Part shown: positions 19,234 to 27,364 of the stretch, piece after piece
Layout: every line of letters starts with the position of its first letter
How positions within the stretch are numbered: the stretch's first letter is position 1
NCBI RefSeq assembly: GCF_023715535.1
Contig: NZ_JAMBOI010000002.1
Location: 310,001 to 374,000, forward strand
Direction of reading: 5' to 3'
Origin: Sporosarcina luteola
Lineage (GTDB): Bacteria > Bacillota > Bacilli > Bacillales_A > Planococcaceae
DNA: 64,000 bases
Made by a program: the position numbers and the translations under genes
The notes under the pieces: model-generated
What the model saw: only the letters and a program-made list of their open reading frames with translations
The model's database searches: none
Told to the model about the DNA's origin: nothing

Positions 19234-20313
19234 TCATATTTTCCGTTGTATGCGATAAACATATGCCAATATTTCCGCGACTGTCTTAAAGAACTGATCG
19301 GGAATACGATCCCCGATCTCTACATCGTCGTACAGTGACCTTGCCAATGGACGATTTTCCACCATGACAATATTATGCTCCTTCGCAATCAGCTTGATCT
19401 TTTGTGCGACGAAGTCTGCCCCCTTTGCAATGACGACGGGCGCGTCCATCTTTTCATCATCGTATTTCAGTGCAATTGCAAAGTGGGTCGGATTTGTGAT
19501 GACGACATCCGCCTGCGGCACCTCCTGCATCATCCTTCGCATCGCCATTTCCCTTTGGCGCTGTTTGATGCGCGACTTGATGATCGGATCGCCTTCCGTA
19601 TTTTTATATTCATCCTTAATATCCTGCTTGGACATCCGCAAGTTTTTCTCGTAATCAAACTTTTGATAAAAATAGTCCAATACGGAAATGAATAACAGGA
19701 CGAATGAAGCGATGATGCCCATTAAAGCGACCAATTGCCCGACCGTCACCAATGTGTCATAGGGCGTTTTGAAAGCCAAACCTAACACTTTTTCGATGTT
19801 CGTCATGAGAAGGAATGTCGTCACTGAACCGATAAAAGATATTTTCAACAAAGACTTCAATAATTCAACGATTGCACGAATGGAGAATATCCTTTTCAAC
19901 CCTTTAATCGGATCTATCTTCTTTAAGTCGAATTTTAAAGGCTCTGCTGTAAACAGCAACCCGAATTGCATCAGGTTTCCTACTATGCCCCCAATGACCG
20001 CAACGGCCATAATCGGCAGGAGGATATATGCCATTTGAACAATCATATTTATGTAAAGAATCATCGTTTGGTCGATGTCCAATGCCTTTATTGAAATGGA
20101 TTCTGTAAATGAATGTGTAAAGAACACAAAAAATCGATCACGCATAAAGCCGGCAGCGAAAAAAAGGAACAGGAATACGAAGAGAAGGACAACTGCAGTT
20201 GTAACATCCTGGCTCTTTAACACCTGTCCCTTCTTTCTGGAGTCGAGTCGTTTCTTAGGAGTGGCCTTTTCTGTCTTTTCGCCTGCAAAGAACTGTAAAT
20301 CTAAACGTAGCAT
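19234..20313 (-). CDS. flhB: Flagellar export switch protein FlhB
   Basis: Controls the export switch from rod/hook to filament substrates. The 359 residues have four membrane helices, a cytoplasmic linker, and the autocleavage motif NPTH at 274-277, where cleavage between N and P is expected. The C-terminal fragment (KYDDEKMDAPVVIAKG to YVYRIQRKI) is clearly paralogous to the stand-alone YlqH encoded at 46549-46848. It follows fliR by three bases. Confidence 0.97.
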   Translation of the reverse strand: MLRLDLQFFAGEKTEKATPKKRLDSRKKGQVLKSQDVTTAVVLLFVFLFLFFAAGFMRDRFFVFFTHSFTESISIKALDIDQTMILYINMIVQMAYILLPIMAVAVIGGIVGNLMQFGLLFTAEPLKFDLKKIDPIKGLKRIFSIRAIVELLKSLLKISFIGSVTTFLLMTNIEKVLGLAFKTPYDTLVTVGQLVALMGIIASFVLLFISVLDYFYQKFDYEKNLRMSKQDIKDEYKNTEGDPIIKSRIKQRQREMAMRRMMQEVPQADVVITNPTHFAIALKYDDEKMDAPVVIAKGADFVAQKIKLIAKEHNIVMVENRPLARSLYDDVEIGDRIPDQFFKTVAEILAYVYRIQRKI

Positions 20314-20316
20314 CCG

Positions 20317-21093
20317 TCAGCCACCTCCTAAGATGATCATCAAGTCCCTCATCGCCGACATCATCACTTCAAACAATTTTCTCATCATCGCAATCATGAC
20401 CGTGAACATCGTTACAAGGACGAGGAAACTGACACCGATTTTAATGGGAAATCCGACAACGAATATATTCAGTTGAGGAACCGTCCTCGCTGTTATCCCT
20501 AAAGCCAAGTCAACAAGAAATAATGTAGCTACAATTGGTACGGACATTTGGAATGCAATGGCGAACGTCGTGGCAAATGTCCGGATTACGAATTCGATGA
20601 GCCGTTCATCACCAAATGCAGGCCAAAGCATATCAATCGGTATGAAGCGGTAACTGTAAAAAATTCCGTCAAGGAGCATATGATGGCCATTCAATGTCAG
20701 CAACAGCAAAATGGCGAGCACATTGAAAAATTGACCTAGGAGCGGCGACTGTGCACCTGTTTGCGGGTCGATGACGTTTGCAATGGCAAATCCCATCTGG
20801 AAATCGATAAAGCCACCGGCAATCTGGATTGCCGACATGACGATATAGGCGATAATACCGATGAAGATGCCGGTAATAGCTTCTTTTATTACTAGGAGTA
20901 TGTATGTGGCATCAATTTCAATTCCCGGGGCGTCGATTGTATACACCATCATCCAAGCCAATAATGCGGCAAAGATGATCCTATGCGTCGTCGGGATCGC
21001 GCGGTAGGAAAACAGAGGGACAGTTACGATAAAGGCGGTCACTCTTGTCAATATGAGCAAGTACGCAGCCAAGGAAGGAATCAGTTCTTCCAT
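20317..21093 (-). CDS. fliR: Flagellar export protein FliR
   Basis: Core subunit of the FliP5-FliQ4-FliR1 export gate. 258 residues with about six hydrophobic helices; FIDFQMGFAIANVIDPQTG is the family signature. The start is ATG 21093, four bases after the fliQ stop, and the stop is three bases before flhB. Gene order fliP-fliQ-fliR-flhB-flhA is the canonical export-apparatus block. Confidence 0.96.
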   Translation of the reverse strand: MEELIPSLAAYLLILTRVTAFIVTVPLFSYRAIPTTHRIIFAALLAWMMVYTIDAPGIEIDATYILLVIKEAITGIFIGIIAYIVMSAIQIAGGFIDFQMGFAIANVIDPQTGAQSPLLGQFFNVLAILLLLTLNGHHMLLDGIFYSYRFIPIDMLWPAFGDERLIEFVIRTFATTFAIAFQMSVPIVATLFLVDLALGITARTVPQLNIFVVGFPIKIGVSFLVLVTMFTVMIAMMRKLFEVMMSAMRDLMIILGGG

Positions 21094-21097
21094 TCCA

Positions 21098-21367
21098 TCA
21101 CCCTATATACCGAATTAGATTGTCGAAAATATCTGTCGCGAACGCCGTCACCCTGGCCAACATCCAAGGACCGAAAAAGATAAGTGCGACAAGGACGGCG
21201 ATGATTTTCGGCACAAAAGCCAACGTCTGCTCCTGGATTTGTGTCGTCGCCTGGAAAATACTGACGACCAAGCCGGAAACCAATGCAACAATCAACAGCG
21301 GACCGGAAGTTAATAAAATGACCCACACCGCCCGTTCAGCTATCGCTATGACTACTTCGCCTGTCAT
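21098..21367 (-). CDS. fliQ: Flagellar export protein FliQ
   Basis: Small export-gate subunit. 89 residues with two membrane helices separated by a loop containing FQATTQIQEQTLAFVPK, the family hallmark. It lies 74 bases after fliP and four bases before fliR. Confidence 0.96.
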   Translation of the reverse strand: MTGEVVIAIAERAVWVILLTSGPLLIVALVSGLVVSIFQATTQIQEQTLAFVPKIIAVLVALIFFGPWMLARVTAFATDIFDNLIRYIG

Positions 21368-21441
21368 TACTTATCACTCCTAAACTGTTAATTTGCCGAT
21401 TTCCGAAAGGGAGATGACAGGTTTCGTTCTTTACTTCCTAG

Positions 21442-22107
21442 CTAAAAACTTTGCAATAAAGACTTTACGATAAGATACCATCCATCGACTAGGACGAATA
21501 ACAGAATCTTAAATGGCAAAGAAATCATAACCGGCGGCAACATCATCATCCCCATAGACATGAGAATACTTGCAACAATCATGTCAATGACAAGAAATGG
21601 GATGAAAATCATGAAGCCCATTTGGAACGCGGTCTTAATCTCACTTAAAGCGAAAGCCGGCACTAACATTGTCAATGGAATGTCTTCCAACGTTTCAGGA
21701 CGCTCCGCTTGGTTGTATCGTAAAAACAACTCCAAATCTTTCTGCCGTGTGTGTTTGCTCATGAACTCTTTGAATGGCAAACTTGCCTGTTCATATGCCT
21801 CCTCGAGAGTAATTTCTTCAGCAAATAGAGGTGTCAGGGCTGTTTCATTCACCTGTTGGAAAGTAGGCGCCATGACAAAGAAGGTCAAAAACAGAGCAAG
21901 CCCGACAATAACCTGGTTTGGCGGCATTTGCTGCGTTGCCAGTGCAGTCCTGACAAAAGACAAAACAATGACAATCCTTGCGAATGACGTCATAAGAATG
22001 AGGATTGCCGGCGCTAGTGATAGGACTGTTAGAAGGAGAAGCATCTTGATGGATGTCGATACATTAGTTGGGTTGCTGTCCGAAAAAAACTGGACGAAAT
22101 CATTCAT
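21442..22107 (-). CDS. fliP: Flagellar export protein FliP
   Basis: Main subunit of the export gate ring. 221 residues, as in B. subtilis, with four membrane helices. Family stretches are MTSFARIVIVLSFVRTALA, PPNQVIVGLALFLTFFVM and a conserved C-terminal MGMMMLPPVMISLPFKI. The N-terminus is short and lacks an obvious cleavable signal peptide, unlike the enterobacterial protein. The start overlaps the fliO stop by eight bases. Confidence 0.97.
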   Translation of the reverse strand: MNDFVQFFSDSNPTNVSTSIKMLLLLTVLSLAPAILILMTSFARIVIVLSFVRTALATQQMPPNQVIVGLALFLTFFVMAPTFQQVNETALTPLFAEEITLEEAYEQASLPFKEFMSKHTRQKDLELFLRYNQAERPETLEDIPLTMLVPAFALSEIKTAFQMGFMIFIPFLVIDMIVASILMSMGMMMLPPVMISLPFKILLFVLVDGWYLIVKSLLQSF

Positions 22108-22795
22108 CTTCTCTGCTCTCCTTTTCTGCCAATCGGTTCAAATGCTTTTTCCTCTCCGCCTTCAATTCATCAAGTCTGGAAGTGAACATCTTCTTAAAAT
22201 CTGCGGGTTGCTCGCTTTCTTCCGATGAATCCCCTTTGCCTAGAGGAAGCATCGTCAGTAATTTATTCAATGCGCCCGGCGGAGTAGTAAGCCCATCATC
22301 AGTATCGAGATAACTTTCCAATGACGCGATCTCTTTCGGGTCTGTAATCTCTTTAAGAAGCCTTACTTCGTCACCAACGCCTATTAGATAATAAGATTCT
22401 CCGATAACGACCAATTGGATGGATTTCTGCTGTCCTAACGAGATACCCCCGACATTTTTCATTAATCGATGTTGGCCAAACATTCGGTTCTTCCGGTTAA
22501 TGAATTTTAATAGCGCGAGAAGAATTCCGGCTACAAAGAGCAACGCCAAAAGCGTCTTTACATAATCCCACCAAGACAAGCCGACAGCTGCCCCGTCTTG
22601 CGTGCGGTCGGCAGCTGGCTCGTCTTCCTCAATTACATTTGTAATTTCTTCTCCATTGTCCTTATCCTTTCCGTACCAATCAGATACAGATTTAGTAGGA
22701 CTGTCGTCTGCCTGTGTCACGGTAGGGAGAGAGCTGATTAGGACGATTACCAGTAGGAAAACCGATGAAAACTTTTGCAAAACTGATAAATTCAT
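22100..22795 (-). CDS. fliO: Flagellar biosynthesis protein FliO (FliZ-type)
   Basis: Assembly factor for the FliP ring. The 231-residue protein has an N-terminal signal peptide or signal anchor (about 1-29, ending SSLPTVTQA), an acidic extracellular stretch, a membrane helix at about 74-95 (VKTLLALLFVAGILLALLKF) and a cytoplasmic FliO domain (QHRLMKNVGGISLGQQKSI) with a charged tail. This two-helix architecture is the Firmicutes form, long called FliZ in B. subtilis. It stands between cheY and fliP. Confidence 0.93.
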   Translation of the reverse strand: MNLSVLQKFSSVFLLVIVLISSLPTVTQADDSPTKSVSDWYGKDKDNGEEITNVIEEDEPAADRTQDGAAVGLSWWDYVKTLLALLFVAGILLALLKFINRKNRMFGQHRLMKNVGGISLGQQKSIQLVVIGESYYLIGVGDEVRLLKEITDPKEIASLESYLDTDDGLTTPPGALNKLLTMLPLGKGDSSEESEQPADFKKMFTSRLDELKAERKKHLNRLAEKESREDE

Positions 22796-22798
22796 AAG

Positions 22799-23161
22799 TC
22801 AACCTATTGCTTTTTGGATTGCTTCAACAACACGATCAGCTTGGAACGGCTTCACAATGAAGTCTTTTGCCCCAGCTTGAATTGCATCGATGACCATCGC
22901 TTGTTGTCCCATTGCCGAGCACATAATGATTGTTGCTGACGGGTCCTTTTCTTTAATGGCTTTCAACGCCGCAATCCCGTCCATTTCAGGCATCGTAATA
23001 TCCATCGTTACTAGATCCGGCTTCAACTCCATATACTTTTCAACAGCTTGCGCACCATCGGCAGCTTCACCGACCACTTCAAAATTGTTCTTTGTCAAAA
23101 TATCCTTAATCATCATGCGCATGAAAGCTGCATCATCCACTATTAAAATACGTTTACCCAT
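22799..23161 (-). CDS. cheY: Chemotaxis response regulator CheY
   Basis: Diffusible receiver that, phosphorylated by CheA, binds FliM/FliY and changes motor rotation. 120 residues, single receiver domain: acidic pair in LIVDDAAFM, phospho-acceptor D54 in VTMDITMPEMDG, switch threonine/serine region MCSAMGQQ and conserved lysine in FIVKPF. The start at ATG 23161 is chosen over 23167 because the latter is only two bases from GGGAGG. Like B. subtilis cheY it lies between fliY and fliO. Confidence 0.97.
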   Translation of the reverse strand: MGKRILIVDDAAFMRMMIKDILTKNNFEVVGEAADGAQAVEKYMELKPDLVTMDITMPEMDGIAALKAIKEKDPSATIIMCSAMGQQAMVIDAIQAGAKDFIVKPFQADRVVEAIQKAIG

Positions 23162-23180
23162 TCTCATGACCTCCCGGATC

Positions 23181-24413
23181 TTATCTTAAATTATTCAATC
23201 GTTCCGTCTGGCTCAAAATATCCGTTATCCGCACACCGAAGTTCTCATCAATAACGACGACTTCCCCCTTGGCGATATGGCGGTTATTTACCAAAATATC
23301 GACCGGTTCCCCTGCCAATTTATCCAATTCAATGATGGAACCGCTGGACATTTCAAGGATTTCTTTAACCGACCGTTTCGTCCTTCCTAGTTCCACAGTC
23401 ACCTGTAAAGGGATATCCAACAACATATTCAAGTTGTTCGTTTCGGTTTGATTTAAGGACGGACCTTCAAAGTTCGCAAAACGCGCTTCCTGTACGTGTA
23501 CTGGTGGTTGTTGCCGCCTTTGAGGCATCCGTTGCTGAACCGGCTGTTCATAATTAGGCTGTTCATAAGCAGGGGAGGCTATCGATTGAGATGCACTTTT
23601 CCCATAATTATTACCTGAATGGTCCTCTTGCGGATTTTCAGGTTGGCGCGGTTTTTGTTCGTTGGATAGAGCCGTTCTGGCCGGCGATTCCAATGTAACA
23701 GCAGCTTCCTCCTGTGCGCCCATGTCCATAAGCGACGCAACAAGGTTTTTTCCGAATTGAAGCGGGAACAATTGCATAATGTTTGAATCGATTAAGTTTC
23801 CGACTTTCAACTCGAATGAAACTTTAATCATCATTTCATCCTTCGGAATCTTATCGATGCTTTCCTCATCTTCCATATTCATTAAGTCTATAGATGGAGG
23901 GGAGATATCGACTCTCTTATTGAGTACGGTGGACATCGACGTAGCGGCCGAGCCCATCATTTGATTCATCGCTTCCTGTACAGCACTGAGATGGATATCA
24001 TTTAATTCTTCATTTGGAGCCATTCCATCCCCGCCCAACATAAGATCAGCAATGATTGCGGCATCACTTTGTTTAATGACGAGGAGATTCGTGCCATTCA
24101 ACCCTTCCGTATATTCCACTTGGATTGCAACATATGGATGAACGAATTCTTGTTCCAGCATACTGCGGTCCACTACAGAGATTTCGGGAGTAGTGATTTC
24201 CACTTTCTGCCCAAGCAATGAGGAGAGGGCTGTTGCAGAGCTTCCGAAGGAAATATTCCCGACTTCCCCTAATGCATCTTTTTCCATTTCACTTAATTGG
24301 GCGTCTAAATTCTGATGTTCAGAGGACGATGTTGCTGTTTCTTCCGTACGGATTGGTTCTCCACGCAGCAACGCTTCGATTTCTTCCTGTGAAAGCACGT
24401 TATCACTCATCAT
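23181..24413 (-). CDS. fliY: C-ring protein and CheY-P phosphatase FliY
   Basis: Firmicutes motor switch protein that replaces FliN and dephosphorylates CheY-P. N-terminal CheY-P-binding peptide LSQEEIEALL, then two CheC-like phosphatase segments (MEKDALGEVGNISFGSSATAL; LSAVQEAMNQMMGSAAT), then a Pro/Gln-rich linker at about 245-320 with near-repeats of YEQP, and a C-terminal SpoA/FliN domain (LLDIPLQVTVELGRTKRSVKE). About 410 residues, longer than B. subtilis FliY because of the linker. The start is inside fliM; GGAGGGG is best spaced for ATG 24413, with 24410 also possible. Confidence 0.95.
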   Translation of the reverse strand: MMSDNVLSQEEIEALLRGEPIRTEETATSSSEHQNLDAQLSEMEKDALGEVGNISFGSSATALSSLLGQKVEITTPEISVVDRSMLEQEFVHPYVAIQVEYTEGLNGTNLLVIKQSDAAIIADLMLGGDGMAPNEELNDIHLSAVQEAMNQMMGSAATSMSTVLNKRVDISPPSIDLMNMEDEESIDKIPKDEMMIKVSFELKVGNLIDSNIMQLFPLQFGKNLVASLMDMGAQEEAAVTLESPARTALSNEQKPRQPENPQEDHSGNNYGKSASQSIASPAYEQPNYEQPVQQRMPQRRQQPPVHVQEARFANFEGPSLNQTETNNLNMLLDIPLQVTVELGRTKRSVKEILEMSSGSIIELDKLAGEPVDILVNNRHIAKGEVVVIDENFGVRITDILSQTERLNNLR

Positions 24414-25401
24414 CTTCATCCCCTCCGTTCAATATATCGATTATTTGTACAGCCATCCTGTTTCGAAGATGACCTGGCTGTGCTGTGAATTTTGGTATGT
24501 CTCCCACTTTGACAATGAGAGGGTCTTCGATTTTCCGGTCAAGGGAAATGACATCCCCCACTTGAAGATACAAGAAATCCTCAACCGACATCGAACCTTT
24601 TCCTAGTTCAGATGTAAGCGGCAAACTTGCTTGCTTCAACCGCTTTTCCAAAATGATGCTTTGTTCGGGCGTCGGTTCCTTTTTATTGGTCTGCATCCAA
24701 TAACGAACCGATAAATTCGGGACAATCGGCTCGAGGACGACATGCGGGATGCATATGTTGATCATGCCGCTGGATTCCCCGATGGCGATGTTGAACGAAA
24801 TAACGACTACCGTTTCATTCGGTGAAATCATTTGAAGGAATTGCGGGTTCACTTCCATTTCTGATAGGAACGGATCGATTTCAATGATTCCCGACCAAGC
24901 CTCGCGTAAGTTATCAAATGACCGTTCGAAAAGGTTTGTCAATATCTTCGTTTCGATTTCGGTCATATTATCCGCTTTTCCAGGGCCTTTCCCCACGCCG
25001 CCCATCAATCGATCAAGCATCGAATAGGCGACGTTCGGATTGACTTCCATGATGATGTTTCCTTCAAGCGGCGGCACCTCGAAAATATTGAGCAATGTCA
25101 TATTCGGCATGGACCGGATGAACTCCTCAAAGGGGATTTGATCGACCGATGCGACGTTAATTTGGATATACGTGCGCAACTGCGCGGAATAATATGTCGT
25201 CAATAATCTGGCAAAGTTTTCATGGATCCTTGTCAGGCTACGGATTTGATCTTTTGAGAAGCGGAGGGCACGTTTGAAATCATATACTTTGACCTTCCGG
25301 GTCTCATCTTCCTTCTGCATCTCTTCCGCTGACATTTCACCTGTCGATAATGCTGATAACAAAGCATCAATTTCATTTTGGGATAAAATATCTCCCGGCA
25401 T
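24403..25401 (-). CDS. fliM: Flagellar motor switch protein FliM
   Basis: C-ring subunit that binds CheY-P and FliG. 332 residues: N-terminal CheY-P-binding LSQNEIDALLSAL, a CheC-like middle domain (about 45-230) lacking phosphatase motifs, and a C-terminal SpoA domain. Start ATG 25401 has a strong GGGAGGTGG site; a longer in-frame reading upstream has none. The stop overlaps fliY. Confidence 0.97.
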   Translation of the reverse strand: MPGDILSQNEIDALLSALSTGEMSAEEMQKEDETRKVKVYDFKRALRFSKDQIRSLTRIHENFARLLTTYYSAQLRTYIQINVASVDQIPFEEFIRSMPNMTLLNIFEVPPLEGNIIMEVNPNVAYSMLDRLMGGVGKGPGKADNMTEIETKILTNLFERSFDNLREAWSGIIEIDPFLSEMEVNPQFLQMISPNETVVVISFNIAIGESSGMINICIPHVVLEPIVPNLSVRYWMQTNKKEPTPEQSIILEKRLKQASLPLTSELGKGSMSVEDFLYLQVGDVISLDRKIEDPLIVKVGDIPKFTAQPGHLRNRMAVQIIDILNGGDEDDE

Positions 25402-25439
25402 AAGGCCACCTCCCGGCATAGTATATGTCAATTCTTTTG

Positions 25440-25865
25440 TTATTGGATTATGTACGAAACGATGTACACTTTTTCGATTTCACCATTTTGCATGAGGGGA
25501 TTCAATTGTGATTTGATGGAATCCTCGAATGCCTGCTTACCTACTTTTCCATCGAAATCCTTTGAAGTCATTTCAGACAACTCCTGGATGACGATGTTTT
25601 GGACTTGGAAATCCCTCTTCGCCAGTTCTGCAGCGGCTTTTTTGTTCGTCGTTTGGATTTTTAATGAAATGCGGATAAATTGACGGCCAGATAAGTTTGT
25701 CATGATTTCTGGTACATCGACGGACGCTTCAAGGATTTCATCAATCGTCGGCTCTTTATCCGCGGAATCCCCTTTTAATTGAAGTGTGAGGAAGAGACCG
25801 ATGATTCCGACAAGCGTCAAGGTTACTACAATGATTAATGCGATGGTTATAGCTTTATTTTTCAT
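25440..25865 (-). CDS. fliL: Flagellar basal-body associated protein FliL
   Basis: Membrane protein that forms rings around stator units and influences motor torque. 141 residues: one membrane helix at about 7-28 (ITIALIIVVTLTLVGIIGLF) and an extracellular stomatin-like domain. Start ATG 25865 has GAGGTG six bases upstream; a GTG three codons earlier is a poorer choice. It overlaps the end of flbD by 11 bases. Confidence 0.94.
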   Translation of the reverse strand: MKNKAITIALIIVVTLTLVGIIGLFLTLQLKGDSADKEPTIDEILEASVDVPEIMTNLSGRQFIRISLKIQTTNKKAAAELAKRDFQVQNIVIQELSEMTSKDFDGKVGKQAFEDSIKSQLNPLMQNGEIEKVYIVSYIIQ

Positions 25866-26076
25866 TTTCTTCACCTCGGATATGCGGATTCGATAAGAGT
25901 TGGACCGATTGATAGAAGTTGACGATACGTCGATTGACTTCGTCGATCGGGTCCAGGACGACGTATTTGGTGCCGGTTGTCAGTGTGATTGTTGTGTCTG
26001 GAAATGATTCGACGGTTTCTATGTATAGTGCGTTCAACATGAACGCTTTGCCATTGAGGCGAGTTACTTTGATCAT
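25855..26076 (-). CDS. flbD: FlbD-family flagellar protein (YlzI-like)
   Basis: Small conserved flagellar operon protein of unclear function; the B. subtilis counterpart is YlzI. 73 residues beginning MIKVTRLNGKAFMLN, with the family pattern of ITLTTGTKYVVLD and EVNRRIVNFYQ. I place the start at ATG 26076 by homology. The nearest good ribosome-binding site, AAAGGAGGG at 26108-26116, is 31 bases away, but a perfect GC-rich hairpin fills most of the gap and would bring it to an effective nine bases. A GTG at 26094 is an alternative start lying inside the hairpin loop. Confidence 0.88.
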   Translation of the reverse strand: MIKVTRLNGKAFMLNALYIETVESFPDTTITLTTGTKYVVLDPIDEVNRRIVNFYQSVQLLSNPHIRGEENEK

Positions 26077-26083
26077 ATGTAAG

Positions 26084-26116
26084 GGGCCGGGCACTGGGCC
26101 GGCCCGACCCTCCTTT
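26084..26116 (-). promoter_or_regulatory. Ribosome-binding site plus hairpin controlling flbD
   Basis: On the minus strand AAAGGAGGG (26108-26116) is followed by two bases, then a perfect 7-bp GC stem GGGCCGG / CCGGCCC (26099-26105 with 26084-26090) around an 8-base loop, then seven bases and ATG 26076. Folding would place the SD nine bases from the AUG. The pairing is seen directly; the effect on initiation is inference. Confidence 0.6.
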
Positions 26117-26120
26117 GCTA

Positions 26121-26260
26121 TAAACGCATAAAGTTGTTTATTCACGCATAAACTCGATTTATTACGCATAAATCGCAATAGACGCGCATAATTCTTTTTA
26201 AAAGCTCATAAATGTTTGTGGAGAAGCATAAATGCTTCTAAAAGCGCATAAAAAGAATCT
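26121..26260. repeat. Seven-unit direct repeat, exact 20-bp period
   Basis: On the plus strand the core CGCATAAA recurs at 26125, 26145, 26165, 26185, 26205, 26225 and 26245, always 20 bases apart. CATAA is invariant in all seven; flanking 12 bases vary freely. The period is not a multiple of three, so this is not a coding repeat. It occupies the flgE-flbD intergenic region and would be present in the flagellar mRNA just upstream of the flbD ribosome-binding site. Confidence 0.9.
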
Positions 26261-26298
26261 AACCTCCAAACTAGGCCGTTGCTTTCCGTTTCAGCACT

Positions 26299-26400
26299 CG
26301 CTTTCCGCGGGCATGGCTTGAGCCTCCTCGTCCGCTTCGCTACCTGCGGGGTCTCAAGGCTCATGCTATTCCCGCAGGAGTCTCGCGCTTTCACTTCAAG
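26299..26400. repeat. Dispersed structured repeat, family 1 copy 1
   Basis: About 100 bases sharing CGCTTTCCGCGGGCA, CTGCGGGG, TTCCCGCAGGAGTC and CTTTCACTTCAA with a second copy at 49468-49565. Internal complementary arms (GCATGGCTT... with ...GGCTCATGC; CCGCGGG with CCCGCAG) predict a folded element. The type resembles repeats abundant between genes in Bacillales. No coding potential. Confidence 0.8.
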
Positions 26401-26455
26401 CAACTACGGCAACATAAAGGTTATATGACTTTTAAATATAAAGTAAAGTCAATAT

Positions 26456-27364
26456 TTATCGTTTCAAATTAACAAGTTCTTGAAGGATTTCGTCCGATGT
26501 TGTGATGATACGTGTGTTTGCTTGGAAACCACGTTGTGCGACGATCATTTCAGTGAACTCTTCAGCAAGATCGACGTTGGACATTTCTAGGAAGCCGGAT
26601 TCAATGGAACCTAGACCAGCAGTTGTTGCAACATTTTTAACAGGCGTTCCAGAGTTAGCAGTGCTTTGGAAGTAATTACCTCCCACCTTTTGCAAGCCGG
26701 CTGGATTAGGAAACTTAGCTATTTCAAGTTGACCTGCCCATCTTAATGTTCCTTCAGCATCAACAAATGTAACCGTGCCATCTTGGCTAATAGACATTGA
26801 TTGGGCTGTCGTCGGAACGACAATAGGTTGATATTGTATAGTTTCTGTTTCGTTTACTCTATCTTCCGTATCATAAGTTAGAGTTCCCGCAGTTGGATAC
26901 TCTTCATTTGTAGGTACACCTGCAACACCAACCAAGTATTTTCCACTTGAATCAACTAAGTACCCTTGATTATCCATGTAGAAGTTTCCTGCTCTTGTAT
27001 AGGAGATATCATTAAAACCGGTAGGAGCTCCTCCTTGTTTTGGACCTTCCGCTACTTGGAAAAATCCATCTCCTGAAATCGCTAAGTCCAGTATGTTTCC
27101 TGTGAATTGTGTAGATCCACCAGTATGAATAGTATCAATTGCTGAGATTTGGGATCCTAAACCTACTTGCTTAGGATTGACCCCACCAAGTGTGTTGTTT
27201 CCACCTGAAGCTCCCGCCACCGTTTGCGATATCAAATCCTTAAAAATGACTCGTCCTTTTTTAAACCCATAAGTATTAACATTCGCTATATTATTCCCGA
27301 TGACATCCAATTTAGTTTGGAAGTTTCGTAGGCCTGAGATTCCTGAGTACATTGATCGTAACAT
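26456..27364 (-). CDS. flgE: Flagellar hook protein FlgE (short, FlgG-like form)
   Basis: Hook subunit exported by the flagellar type III system. 302 residues. N-terminal rod/hook motif MLRSMYSGISGLRNFQTKLD with the ANVNTYGFKK hallmark, a variable middle domain, and the C-terminal D0 helix ending in TTSDEILQELVNLKR. In B. subtilis the gene at this position, once called flgG, is the hook gene; here it is somewhat longer than that 264-residue protein. GAGGGGA precedes ATG 27364. A rod protein FlgG proper is expected elsewhere. After its stop comes a 379-base gap unusual for this operon. Confidence 0.93.
   Translation of the reverse strand: MLRSMYSGISGLRNFQTKLDVIGNNIANVNTYGFKKGRVIFKDLISQTVAGASGGNNTLGGVNPKQVGLGSQISAIDTIHTGGSTQFTGNILDLAISGDGFFQVAEGPKQGGAPTGFNDISYTRAGNFYMDNQGYLVDSSGKYLVGVAGVPTNEEYPTAGTLTYDTEDRVNETETIQYQPIVVPTTAQSMSISQDGTVTFVDAEGTLRWAGQLEIAKFPNPAGLQKVGGNYFQSTANSGTPVKNVATTAGLGSIESGFLEMSNVDLAEEFTEMIVAQRGFQANTRIITTSDEILQELVNLKR

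Noticed and set aside
26121..26260. CRISPR array
   Set aside because: Cores are only 8 bases with 12-base spacers; no Cas genes and no leader. Far below any known CRISPR repeat size.
26206..26403. Minus-strand open frame across the family 1 repeat
   Set aside because: It is made of repeat sequence, has no ribosome-binding site and no recognisable protein features.
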